A stretch of DNA of 64,000 bases from assembly GCA_015501595.1 (NCBI GenBank), contig JADNRX010000005.1, positions 124,001 through 188,000 on the forward strand. Direction: 5' to 3'. The translations under genes and the position numbers were made by a program. Source of the DNA: Hymenopellis radicata. Lineage: Eukaryota; Basidiomycota; Agaricomycetes; Agaricales; Physalacriaceae. The notes under the pieces were generated by a model. That model was not told the origin of the DNA and ran no database searches. It was given only the letters and a program-made list of their open reading frames with translations. This document shows positions 24,600-35,237 of the stretch, piece after piece; positions within the stretch are counted from its first letter, which is position 1, and every line of letters begins with the position of its first letter.

Positions 24600-27500
24600 T
24601 CATCTGCGAGTGCGTGTCTTTGCAGCCAGGTTTGCAACCCGCTTCGACCGTCGTAGCGGTCGGGAATCTGACTCGTGAGATGCCGAAGATGACGGGTCAG
24701 GCTCCGTTTCCGTGGGCACAGGCTGGGACACCCTCGAAGGTTCATCGTTTTCCCATTCTAAATTGACACATATCGACTGGAAGATTTCCTCCTCTTTCGC
24801 AGTAAGAGGCTCGTCGTAGCGCAACGGTGCAGGCGTCGTAGAAGGGGGCTCGTCCTCCACAGGAGTACTCGCTACGGTCTCCTCTACAAGGTCACGAGCT
24901 TGCAGTGCATCGAAACGCCGACCAAACTGCCCGGGAATGTTTTGCCGCCAACTGCTGTGAACAAGATTGCGCAGAGATGCGGGAAACATGTCTGGGAGCC
25001 TCTCATTGAGGAACAAGTCCAGTATGCCTGTTTTCGAGGAGGTTGAAGAAGGCGTAGGAATGGGATGGTCATTGACGTAGGTCTGAGCGACATGAAGCGG
25101 TACCCAGGTGCCGTGCAGAAGGGGAGGGCCTTCTTTGACTACGACTGCCGAAGGTATGGTGCTCAACACCGGAGGTGGCGATCGAGAATGGGTTAGGATT
25201 GCCGTCAAATTGACATAATCGTTGTCAATGCGCCGCAGGACGACCTGCTCCCCGAGAGTCGCCTGATATACGAAGAGCCCTAGACGAAGGTTTAGTACGT
25301 ATCGCGAGGTTTCAAGAAACACTAGAACGTACCGTCAACCTGAGTGGCCGAGATCTGTGGAGTCGTGGGCTGACACGTGTCGACAACTGCAACCACATTA
25401 TTACCCAAGACAGAGGAACCGTTGAGTCGCATGTCGTTGGGAGAGATGCAGACAGGGGGCGGTGAAGAGCCTTCACGACTTGCTTCATCCTGACGAGACG
25501 GTGTAGGTGGAATAGAATGGGTGTTAACGGATAATGACTCGATCAGTGAAGTGAGACTTCTGGTCAAGGTGTTATTCCGATCGGGTCCGTACTCTTCTGC
25601 ACCAAAGAAGCCACCGAGAGATGCAACAGTGTTTGCTCGAGGGCGTAGAGTATCATACTCACGATGATCCTCTCTGTTCCACGTAGACTCACTGCCTCGA
25701 CGTGGGAGAGGTGACGACGAATACTCGTCAAAGGAATGAAAGTCTTCAAAGTCAAAACCAGGAGACGATGCAGACAGGGGGGATACGGGCATATCTGATG
25801 TTCGCCAGGAAGTGAACGACGGAGAACGCAGGTCGAGCGTTAAATCTGAATCATCCTCTTGCTTCACGTCTAGCGGTGACGAAGACAGCCGATAACGTTG
25901 AACATCCCAATCACTCCCATCCTCTTCTTTGATGTGACCGGCTTCCAAGATACATGTGGCTGCCTTGCCTATAACCTCGACGACTTTGGCTTCTTCCTCC
26001 GTCGTTGGCGCGTTGACGACAAACCCGCTAGAACCTTCCATGTCATCCCAAGCATCAAGGATACCTTGAACATCACGGGGCTCTTGTTTGATGGATGGTA
26101 GTGATATGGGGGCTGCCGAGAACGGCGAACGTGGTCCAGGTGATTCAAAGGAGGTATCGGCATCATTGTCACCAAACTCTGAGTAAAAGTCTGAGGAAGC
26201 ATAGTCATCATCGTCGTCGTCGACGTCGAAGGGTGAGTGAGCATATGAAGTCGAGGTACTCTGACTGCCTCCAAACGGTGAATCCTCGTCGTCCTCGTCA
26301 TCGTCTTCATCAGAATCTGGTGGAGGAGATGCCGTTGAATACGGCACGGACGCAGAACGTCGATACCGAGTGAATGGTTCCGATGCAGGGACATGAGAAG
26401 ATTCGTAGGAGCCATATGACGAGAACTGGTTTGAAGGCGAGTATGGAGGGATAGATATCGATCGACGGGGTAACACCTGGGGGATAGAATCCTGGGGTGC
26501 AGAACACTCGCCGACGAGAGATGCCGAATCTTGATCAACCGACTCATCAACCGACATGGCATCACTTTCGTCATCGGAATCAAGCGAGAGATCGATAACT
26601 GGAGGGGGCGGTGGGGGTGGTTGAGTGGGAGCAGGGGTCGAAGCTGAAAAGTACTTTGCCAAGGGCTTGAGGCGTACAATCAGCTTGACCTTGGCCGGGG
26701 GAGCCTCTGCGTCAGAATGGTCATCGTCGGAAGGGCCTGGAGAACGCGATCCTGAACGTCTAGTGGCTCGTATGACGCATTCTCGGGTTGACCGGCGCTT
26801 TCTCTTGTCCCCGCATTGGTCTGCGGATACGTGATTACCTCGCTTAGAACTCGACTTTGGCAGGGTGAGAGACGGATCAACATGATCACACAAACGAATG
26901 CCTGCCCTTGCAAAAGGGCAAGGCGCGCCTGTGACACGACTGAGATACCAAATCACGGTCCCCTTCCTAAAGTTGGTTGTTCGATTGGGCGCGGTTTCGG
27001 AACGTGAATCGCGCTGGCACCCACCACCGGATGTGGAATAGAGTGCAGGAAACAACTTGTCGTCGGAGGGGGTGCCTGAAAGTATGTGGCGCAGAAGGAG
27101 CGGTTGATCTTGCTCCTGTTCGCAGCGCTTGAGATGATCGCGCGTGTACGTGGTGATTGCTTGGGACGCGGCATTGAGACTAGATATAGAGTGAGCAGCG
27201 GAGATTGATCAAGGCATGTAGACGCACTTTTGGCACGGTAGCCCTTTGTGTATGCACATCTCGGCCAAGTCTTTGACGGTCATAGCCCGATTGTCCTGCG
27301 ACACGTGAGAATTGAGACTGGATGAAGGATGAAAGACATACGACGGCAAGGAGGGAACGAGCAATTGCGTGAAAGACCTTACTGTTGGCATCATCAGGGT
27401 GGAGAACAACATTCGGGGATGGAAAGGGGGCGAGGTCTGACGGCGCGAGTTCGTTGTCGACGCGGGGAATGGGTGCTGGTTTAATTGCACGTAGTGTGTC

Positions 27501-27608
27501 TGGGTCGTATCTGAGACGGACTGTTGTTACGGACTGGCGAATGCGGGTGGCATAGGAGTGGGCTGGGTGACTGGGGGTGGTGGTGGTGGGCAGTGCTTCC
27601 GAAGTCAT
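24600..27608 (-). CDS. GDS1-type winged-helix regulator with C-terminal KilA-N/APSES-like domain
   Basis: Likely nuclear transcription factor. The start at 27608 (MTSEALPTTTTPSHP) leads into the GDS1-type winged helix: KVFHAIARSLLAV, then DNRAMTVKDLAEMCIHKGL, NLNAASQAITTYTRDHLKRC and EQEQDQPLLLRH across two introns. A conserved block TVIWYLSRVTGAPCPFARAG follows. A long disordered middle is rich in Ser, Pro and acidic runs, with an SRSPGPSDDD stretch. After a further intron the protein enters LFVYQATLGEQVVLRRIDND, YVNLTAIL and HGTWVPLHVAQTYV, which reads as a KilA-N/APSES-like DNA-binding domain. It ends with a basic cluster (LRRSKRVANLAAKTRTRR). Two predicted DNA-binding folds in one chain are notable. 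Target genes are unknown. Confidence 0.75.
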
Positions 27609-28200
27609 TCAGAACATGAATAAGCAAGGAGGATATGGCGGCCAGCGACAGGACAAGAGGGACGAAAGGGAACAGACAGTTGGGGAGTGTGTCGTGGGGA
27701 AAGGCAACCAGAAAACGCCTGTGAACTTTGCCTGCAAGGGCCACTTCGGAAGTCAGCGATGACCCTCAGATCCATATAGATGTTGTCAGAGCAGCAGAGA
27801 TCCCCGGACACTACTAATTATTCAGTCTGCCCGGTTTTGAAATACTAAATTCCTTATTTTGGTGAAAGTCTGGCGAAGGGGCCGTAGCGACATTCTACTG
27901 TGTCTGTCGACGTCCCGGAGGCATACTACGCCCACACTTCATGGTTGATAGTCTCACCATTCTGCGCCATCTCCAGGCTCAGAGCGACCTTTCGTGCGTT
28001 GACCTCAAGAAACGACGGGCCCGGCGGGCTTTCAATTCGGCTACCATAACAAGGCATTGACAAACCGGCACGCGGAATAATTGAGCAGCTGGGGTCCTGC
28101 CTTCTTTATCACACGCGAGTCACGTACAAGCGAATACTAAAAGTACACAAATAAAAATATAGGTACAGCAATCTACCCGAGTCATATAACAACAATCATT
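27609..28200. other. Intergenic region, about 0.6 kb
   Basis: Upstream of the GDS1-like gene and downstream of the first histone H1 gene. No supported coding sequence or repeat. Confidence 0.4.
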
Positions 28201-29273
28201 CTACGCCGTAGCCTACCCCAAAGTCAGCGCAGTCACCAACCAATACTACTATTACTCACCTTTGTCCTGGACGATCGAGGCTTTGCAGCTGCAGCAGTCT
28301 AGTTCCAATGAGCATTAATCCGTATCATCAACGATAACACATACCTTTTTCGGCGCAGTCTTAGTTGGGGCAGCCGTCTTCTTAGCAGCAGGCTTCTTCG
28401 CTGCAACTTTCGTTCCCGTAACCGCCTGCGGATCATTTCAGTAAGAACCACTTAAACAACGACAAGCTGCCAAACCTTCTTCGCTGCACCCCGTTTGGAA
28501 GCAGCACCGGCCTTCTTAGTGGTCGTAGTAGCAGCCGCCTTGGCTTTCCCCGCAAGAGCCTTCTTGGGCTCGCTCTTCGTCGTAGTGGCCGCCTTCTTCG
28601 TCGTCGCAGCGGCAGTCGTCTTCTTCGTAACAGCAGTCGTCTTCTTAACGGCGGCAGTTTTCTTGGCGGGAGCGGCCTTGGCCGTGCTAGCCTTGGTCAC
28701 GGGTTTCGCATTCTATAGAGTCATAGACGCGTATCAGCGATCACCAAACTCTATATAGTAGTCCCGCATGCATACCTCTTTCGTAGCAGTAGCCTTGTTC
28801 TTGGTAGCAAGCTTAACTTTGCCAGAGACGCCCTTGGGCATATTGAATATATCTTGCTCGACACCCTTCGCGAGCGATCTGTTCAATTGGGAGAGTTGCG
28901 CAGCGTTGAGCTCTATCTTGTATTGCTCCTCGGCAAACTGTAACGACGCGTTAGAGATTGTTTCGAGAGAGCAGGTTGGAGTCCTACCTTCTTGATAGTG
29001 GACCTCGAGACGCCTTGACGGATGTCTTCCTTGTGAGCAAGTATGCATTCCTAAACATGTCGTTAGTGGAGGTAGCCAAGGGTACACGACGACGACGAAC
29101 AGTGATGATGTCTTTCCATGACGGGCGAGCAGTCGACTTCTTGCAGCAGCCACCTTCTTGGTTGTCGTGGCCTTCTTGGGGGCAGCGGCTTTCTTGGAAG
29201 AGGCAGGCTTTGCTGCAGAAGAGGGTGCCTTGGCACTAGAGGAGGGTTTCTCTGAGGCGGAAGTAGCAGACAT
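28201..29273 (-). CDS. Linker histone H1 (copy 1)
   Basis: Binds nucleosomal linker DNA. The start at 29273 gives MSATSASEKPSSSAKAPSSA and a Lys/Ala-rich N-terminal arm. The globular H15 domain is split by introns and includes IITECILAHKEDIRQGVSR, then FAEEQYKIELNAAQLSQLNR and KGVEQDIFNMPKGVSGKVKL. The C-terminal tail is extremely rich in Lys, Ala and Thr, with TKKTTAAATTKKAATTTK-type blocks, ending KATA before the stop at 28201. Six or more short exons. Its promoter side faces the AMP-synthetase-like gene. The second copy lies at 32124 in the opposite direction, with different protein sequence. Confidence 0.93.
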
Positions 29274-29565
29274 GTTGGATTCTGGGCGAGTGGCTAAACA
29301 ATGGTGTTGAGCGATGTGGGAACAAAGTGGTTGAGGCGAGAATGGAATACTGGCTCTTTATATAGTCAGACGCGCTAGCACGTGAGCGTTGTTGATCACG
29401 ATTCACGATCAACAAACAGTTTGGCTTTGGCACAGCCACCTGACAAACACATTGACGCTCAATGGCAACACCAAACGGCATTGTTCCATTGTCGTCCACG
29501 CGCACAAAAGTTCTTCAAAACAGGGATAAATTGACAGTCCACTTAGTTACTAAATATGTATATGC

Positions 29566-31559
29566 TTATAGCACCAGGAATGATCCATTCGTTTGTACTC
29601 TGGCTCGGACACCGGTTCCAATCCATCCTTCTTCCTCCTCGCCACTGCTACCACTACTTCCCCCACTGGGAATATCCACATAATCTTCGCCCAGTAACTT
29701 GCCGACTGGGGGACCACGCACAAGCAATGCGCCTTCGGGGTCTCCGTCCTTCTCGATGGCAGAATCCGATACACCGTGCAACCGGGCCTCAATGTTTATA
29801 CTCGGAGGTCCCACATGAGCTGCAGCTCCTGAAGCTGTCGGGAAATCCTGCAGATCAAGGGGATGCGACGCCAGTATAGGCGCTGCAACCAGGGGATGAA
29901 TGAAGGAATTCACGAAAGGAGTCGAGAATGCTACCCGAGCAGGTGTCAGGAGACTGGCGGGTATGGGTCCTGTACGAATGGCGATCAGTGTCTTGCGCAG
30001 ACTGAAAATGTCTATGCTTACCCCCACTAACGATCACAGCAGCTAGGGTACCCGCTGCATCTCCTATGATTTTCGCGCGTGCAGCATCAAATACCAATCG
30101 GTCCCAAAGGCTATCTTTCGTCAGGAAGCCTTCCGTGATTCCTGAGACTTTATGCCTCCATGCAAATGGGTACAGCAAAGTGTTCTTCTTTGCGTTCCCG
30201 AGAATGGAGGAAACTAAACTTTCAAGATGTCCTGGCTTAATGAAGAAGACGGTGGGCGAAGGAACACGATACGATTTAGTAATCGCAACGTCCGCCACAT
30301 CAAGCTTGGGTTCCGCTAACGTACAGTGAGAATTCATATGACAGTCTGAACGACCTCGCGTACCGTCATTGAACGTGAAAAGCTTTGTACTCTGCAGCGT
30401 AGCAAAACTGGTACCTTCAAAGACTGCCGTGTATGCTATGGCCCTGCCAAACGCCGTGCTTAAGGAATGGGCGGACACAATAGTATCCAAGGGCGACAGA
30501 GGGTGAGATGCAGGTAATAAGGCACGAGTCGCGGCGACTCCCGCAGTGATATTCTCGTGGGTTAATTGCGCGCCTTGCATTTGCCCATTCGCCCCAGTGA
30601 AGAAGGAGACAGTGAAGACGTCCGAAGGCTCTAAATCGACCGTCATCAGTATTTGAACAGTCCATGTAATGATAGTACTGACTGGGTATTGGACTAAGGA
30701 TCTTTTGCGATTTCACGCCTTCACGTTCTACGTCATCCCAGCGGAGGACTTTAACTTTACTGGCGACTGTGGCCATGGCTTGTGGGCTGGGATCACCAAC
30801 AATAACGATAGTATGGTGCTGTCCAGCCTCTCCAGCATCATAGATGAGTTCAAGGAGTTGAGGCAGGAGTTCGGCATGGGTAATGATGACCGTTGGCGGA
30901 TGAGAGTCCAGAATACCGGAAAGCAGAGTGGGTGACGATATCGTAAACGAAGGAATTGAGTGAGACGCGAGTGCCATGTCGCCGATAACGAATTCTGCGG
31001 TTCATGTGTTAAAATGCTGTCCGAGAAACACGAATATGTAGTACCTATACAATCATTGAGCAGAAGGAGGACATTGGATTCCTGCGCTTCCAGCTTGGCC
31101 AAACGAAGAAGGCCGGTTCCAAAGGACGCGATGCGGTCTTGGAGGGTGGAGTTGGTGATCTTGTCTGTGTCAACGACATGTTGGAAACAAGAAGATAGAG
31201 ACACACTTTAGTATTCCAAAGGGTGCGAGGAGCATCGTTTTCGGGACGAAGGAGGTCAGCCAGTATATGGACTTCCTTCGTGGGCCTGAGAGGGAACTGT
31301 GGTCGACACGTAAATCGCAAAGTTATGAGAGCGACGGATGTGAACGTACCCTGCCCATTAACCCAGTACCATAATTTCTGTACACGGCGCTCTCTCCAGG
31401 ATTTCTGACTCTGGCCACGTCACTCTGACGACCGAGCAAGATGGGATGGACGAGTGGTTGCGGTTTATAAAAGTTGTGGAGAAGGAAGACAGTTGCTGCA
31501 ATAAGACCAAGCAGAACCGTTAGGTCGTCAGTGACAAGGTAGCTGGAGACGTCGGCCAT
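29566..31559 (-). CDS. AMP-dependent synthetase-like protein, short form with membrane anchor
   Basis: Resembles the N-terminal domain of acyl-CoA/AMP-forming ligases. The N-terminus (MADVSSYLVTDDLTVLLGLI) contains a transmembrane anchor. Family-like parts follow: PLVHPILLGRQSDVARVRN, FPLRPTKEVHILADLLR, FVIGDMALASHSIPSF, a Rossmann-like TVIITHAELLPQLLELI, and SFFTGANGQMQGAQLTHENI in the place of the phosphate-binding loop, which here departs from the canonical TSGTTG-x-PKG. The protein stops at TNGSFLVL shortly after EGWIGTGVRARV, so the mobile C-terminal domain with the catalytic lysine is absent, as is the usual TGD aspartate. Fungi have such shortened homologs, so it may be a pseudoenzyme or a lipid-binding protein. 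Substrate unknown. Multiple short introns; frame intact. Confidence 0.7.
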
Positions 31560-32123
31560 GTTGTCTCGACTGCGCTAGGCTGAGACGGTCGGTAGACGAC
31601 TTAGTGTCAGGCAAGGAACGAGGTGAGAGCCAAAAGCAGGACAACAGATGCCGTTGCCGGCACACGCTCAGATCTGACCAGAGACGATCACCTTGGATCG
31701 TCCTGCAAGCGAAGAGGCAACCGCGACGCCTACCTTGTACATTGCATAGTGGCTGTCTCGACTGCCTGGGCCGTCTGGCCTGGCCTGTACCCGCCCTCCT
31801 TGTTTGCCTTGCCGCTGACAAGATACGCCTGATTCTGCTACATAGGACATCTTGCAATCGACGGCTTTTGTGACCTTTTGGCGCGTATTCTGACCCTCGA
31901 TTGTCCTTCGTCTGTCCTCCAGATACCCCTTACCCCCTTTGCCTACGTCTCCCAATGCTTTCTCGCCGCGAAGGGCGCGCACAGCGCCTCCTGGACCGTG
32001 CGCATCCAAGATCCCGTGACTGCAGGTTCCGAACAAATAGACCACCTTGCTCCTCCTTTCCTCCCCTTGTCCAGCCGCCCACCAGCCTCGCGCATCAACA
32101 TCCCTCCGTCCCGTCTAACAATC
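31560..32123. promoter_or_regulatory. Divergent promoter between AMP-synthetase-like gene and histone H1 copy 2
   Basis: About 560 bp separates the two start codons. The right part is pyrimidine-rich before the H1 start (ccctccgtcccgtctaac), a usual feature of strong fungal promoters. No specific element recognised. Confidence 0.45.
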
Positions 32124-33310
32124 ATGCCTGTCACTGCCAAGAAGTCTTCTGCAAAGTCTTCCAGCAAGACTAGCACTGCTGTCAAGTCCCACTCCGCTTC
32201 AGCTCACCCGACATGGGTTGACATGATCAAGGTTGGTATCCTTTTGGCCTCGCCAGACTCTTCGATTCTTTCGACACTACTCTAATCACTTGCACCTACA
32301 TCAGGAATGCATCGTCGCCCATCCTGAGGACGCTCGAGGCGGTGTATCCCGCCCCACAATCAAGAAGGTAGTTGCCAAGCATCCGTCCTCATCTAGCCCA
32401 CCCTTGACATACCACCACCCAAGTTCGTTGAATCCAAGTATAAGATGGACATGAACGCTGCTGCCAGTAGCCAGCTCAATCGCGCCATCCATACGGGCAG
32501 CGAGAAGGGTGTCTTTGTGTTACCCAAGGGTGAGTACTCATCGCCGTCGTCCTCCACGAAGCCATTGCCTAATATTTTCCCCCAGGACCTTCCGGAAAGG
32601 TCAAGATGGCTCCCAAGGTCCGCACCGATGCTGCGAAAGAGGTTTGCATTCCGCTCCCGTCGTCCGCGTCATCGTATTTATCGTTAAGCAGAATGCCAAA
32701 CCTGTCCCCAAGAAACCTGCTTCGACCACAGTCAAGAAACCCACCATCGTCAAAGCCAAGTCCGCCACGTCTACCAAGGCTGCCGCTTCGACCAAGAAGA
32801 CCACCAAGCCTGCGACCAAGGCTGCCACTACTAAGTCTCGCACGGTCAAAGCCCCGAAACCCGCAGTGAAGAAGGCTGCCACCAAGAAACCCGCTCCCGC
32901 GAAGAAGACCACCGCGACCACTAAGAAAGTTGCAGCAGCGAAGAAGCCAGCCACTACCAAGAAACCCTCCACGGCCAAGAAAGCAGCTACCGCAAAGAAG
33001 GTGATCTTGTTCAATATAACTATGTCTCTGGTGCTTATTATCTCTTATCAAGGCCACAACCGTCAAGAAGCCTATCTCCAGGCCCAAAGCTACGAAGCTC
33101 AAAGCGGAAGCTCCTCCCAAGGCGAAACCTGCTGCCAAAGCCAAGGTGGCGCCCAAATCTGCCAAATCTGCCTCGAAGTCGGCTGCCAAGCCTGCTTCCA
33201 AGACTGCTGCGAAGAAAGCAAATCTGAAGAAGGCCGCCGAGGAGAAGGTAAATTGTCGAACATGTTACTTCCAGCCTATTGACTAAGGTGTCCTTCCCCA
33301 GAGTGCTTGA
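32124..33310 (+). CDS. Linker histone H1 (copy 2)
   Basis: The start at 32124 gives MPVTAKKSSAKSSSKTSTAV. The H15 globular domain is interrupted by introns: SAHPTWVDMIK, ECIVAHPEDARGGVSRPTIK and FVESKYKMDMNAAASSQLNR, then FVLPKGPSGKVKMAPK. A very long Lys/Ala/Pro/Thr tail follows with many AAKK and ATKK units, continuing across an intron into VKKPISRPKATKLKAEAPPK and ending EEKSA at 33310. The tail is longer than in copy 1. Two different H1 genes about 2.9 kb apart (start to start) and transcribed away from each other suggest a local duplication or a need for two variants. Confidence 0.93.
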
Positions 33311-33516
33311 AGTGAGAAGTGTTGCGATATCTTGAGTTGTTATTTTATTTTGCTCTCGTTTTTAGCATGTGTTGTATCTTGTAACTTGCTTGTAACTGTA
33401 CTGCTTATTCCTTGGTCTTTTGGTTGTAATATAAACACGATGTTCGGTCGAATTTGATCGGAAGTTGATCGTCCCTCTGCCACCTCCATCTCTCAAACCA
33501 AATAACATGGATTGAT

Positions 33517-34816
33517 ATGCTGCTCGCGGTTGTGGTGGTTGTATCCATTTCGATGCTTCTTGTATTCATACGCAGATGTGCAATCTCGTATCGTGCGAGT
33601 CCGAGGACTCAGTCTTCGTCGACTCGTAAATTTCAATCCACATTCTCGGCATCCCACAAGGCGAACAGCGGACAGCCAAAAGAAACGATACTTTCAGAGA
33701 AGAAAGTATCCTCCCATCCCTCGCTACCCTCTCCCATTAAGGGTTCCGTCTTTCAGCCGTACGATGTCCTTCTCGTGGTGGATTTTGAAGGCACCTGCAC
33801 CGAAACGTCGGGCTTCGACTATCCTAATGAAATCATCGTGCGTCGCATTTTTCACATCTCGCCCTGGTCTAACAATGTGCAAAGGAGTTTCCGATAGTGA
33901 TGTTAAAGTGGGAAAACAAGGAGGAGGGCAAACTCGTTGTCCACGACGAATTCAGGACCGTCGTTCGTCCTACCTGGAAACCGAATCTTTCGCAGTTTTG
34001 CACGCGACTGACTGGGATCACGCAAGTTCGACCGTCTCTTGGCGATGTGGATTGTTTTGACATTCATGTAGAAGGAGGTTGATAAGGCGCCTCCCTTTGC
34101 GGTCGCGCTTGGTCTCGCTCAGGCGTTTCTCGTTAGGAACGGCGTCATTGACCACGCCGGAGAGGACACAAGTCAATTTTGTTGGTGTACAGACGGCCCT
34201 TGGGATCTCAGGGAGCTTCTCTTAAAGCAATGCTTCATCTCCAAGGTGAGTTCTGCTAACATTCGTTGTGTTTTGTTCCTTTCCTATCCTCGCCCAGATA
34301 CCGCCTCCGCCTTGGATGATCAAAAGGAAGTTCATCAATACACGAAGTCTGGTTAGGAATCTTCTGTCTAGGGAGGCAAAGGTGCTTAAATCTTACTCAT
34401 TGCCGCAACTAAATTCACAAGTCACCATAGAAGGTTAACCCGAAGGCCACCGGGATACCGTCCATGACTGTCCAGCAACAACTTGAAGCCTTGCGGATAC
34501 CTTTGAAAGGAAGACTGCACTCGGGTATAGATGTATGTAGTGTACACTTCTCTACGGGAGAAACATCGCGTCTCTGACTCTTTTTCAATAGGATAGCCGC
34601 AACATATCGCGAATCGTGCAGGAGCTCGCTCGTCGAGGCATATCTCTCAAATCAAATAATCGAGTTGAGGCAGATCGGCGTTGGGGTTGGATGGGGAAGG
34701 CAGGTAAAGTTAAGGAAGAGGCGATAATATGGCCAGGAAAGCCACCCACTGCCAGCGAGGCGCCGGCAGAAACGTCCTACAAATCGCTTAATACCATTGT
34801 AGGTTGGAAACAGTGA
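33517..34816 (+). CDS. ERI-1-type DEDDh 3'-5' exoribonuclease
   Basis: Start at MLLAVVVVVSISMLLVFIRR, which forms an N-terminal hydrophobic anchor. The exonuclease domain follows: DVLLVVDFEGTC holds the first Asp/Glu metal ligands, then EFPIVMLKWENKEEGKLV and EFRTVVRPTWKPNLSQFC with LTGITQ, then VDKAPPFAVALGLAQAFL. A WCTDGPWDLRELLLKQC block holds the second Asp, and GRLHSGIDDSRNISRIVQEL supplies the third acidic motif and the histidine. These are the ERI-1/3'hExo/ERI3 family features: nucleases that trim siRNA, histone mRNA or rRNA ends. Seven exons with GT-AG introns. It sits 206 bp after histone H1 copy 2. Whether the anchor is used or the real start is later is uncertain. Confidence 0.82.
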
Positions 34817-35237
34817 AATTTTGTGGAGCGCAGAAAGACGTGCGAGGCAACCTGGATTACTCTCATACGCTGGTCACTTCAGGACTGTACCGTAATCTGG
34901 TACATAATATTCCTGCTGTGTACTACCACCTTGCACATTTCTCTGTGTATATAATTCGACCGTGATTGCTCTGACATGTGCGATCTTGGTCTGACCTCAT
35001 GAACACGTACTAGCAGAGCCGAAGCGGTATCTACCGAGAGAAGTGGCAGCCTGCGGAGATATTCAGGTTCCATTTACAAGAGCGACCGTGTACTGTAGAC
35101 AGGAATTTCAACACGCTGAGCCACGATAGTTTATTTCTGTAGAACCCAAGTACAGAAGTACTCCCACTTTGGGGAGGAATAAGGTAAGTGTACAAAGCGG
35201 ATGGTAAAGCTGCCAAGGAGTTTGAAAAATCTATGAA
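34817..35237. other. Intergenic region, about 0.42 kb
   Basis: Between convergent genes: 3' flanks of the ERI-1-like and TmpA-like genes. Short ORFs only; no supported feature. Confidence 0.4.

Noticed and set aside
26200..26320. cgtcgtcgtcgtcg-type short repeats as a satellite
   Set aside because: They encode acidic/serine runs in frame in the GDS1-like protein.
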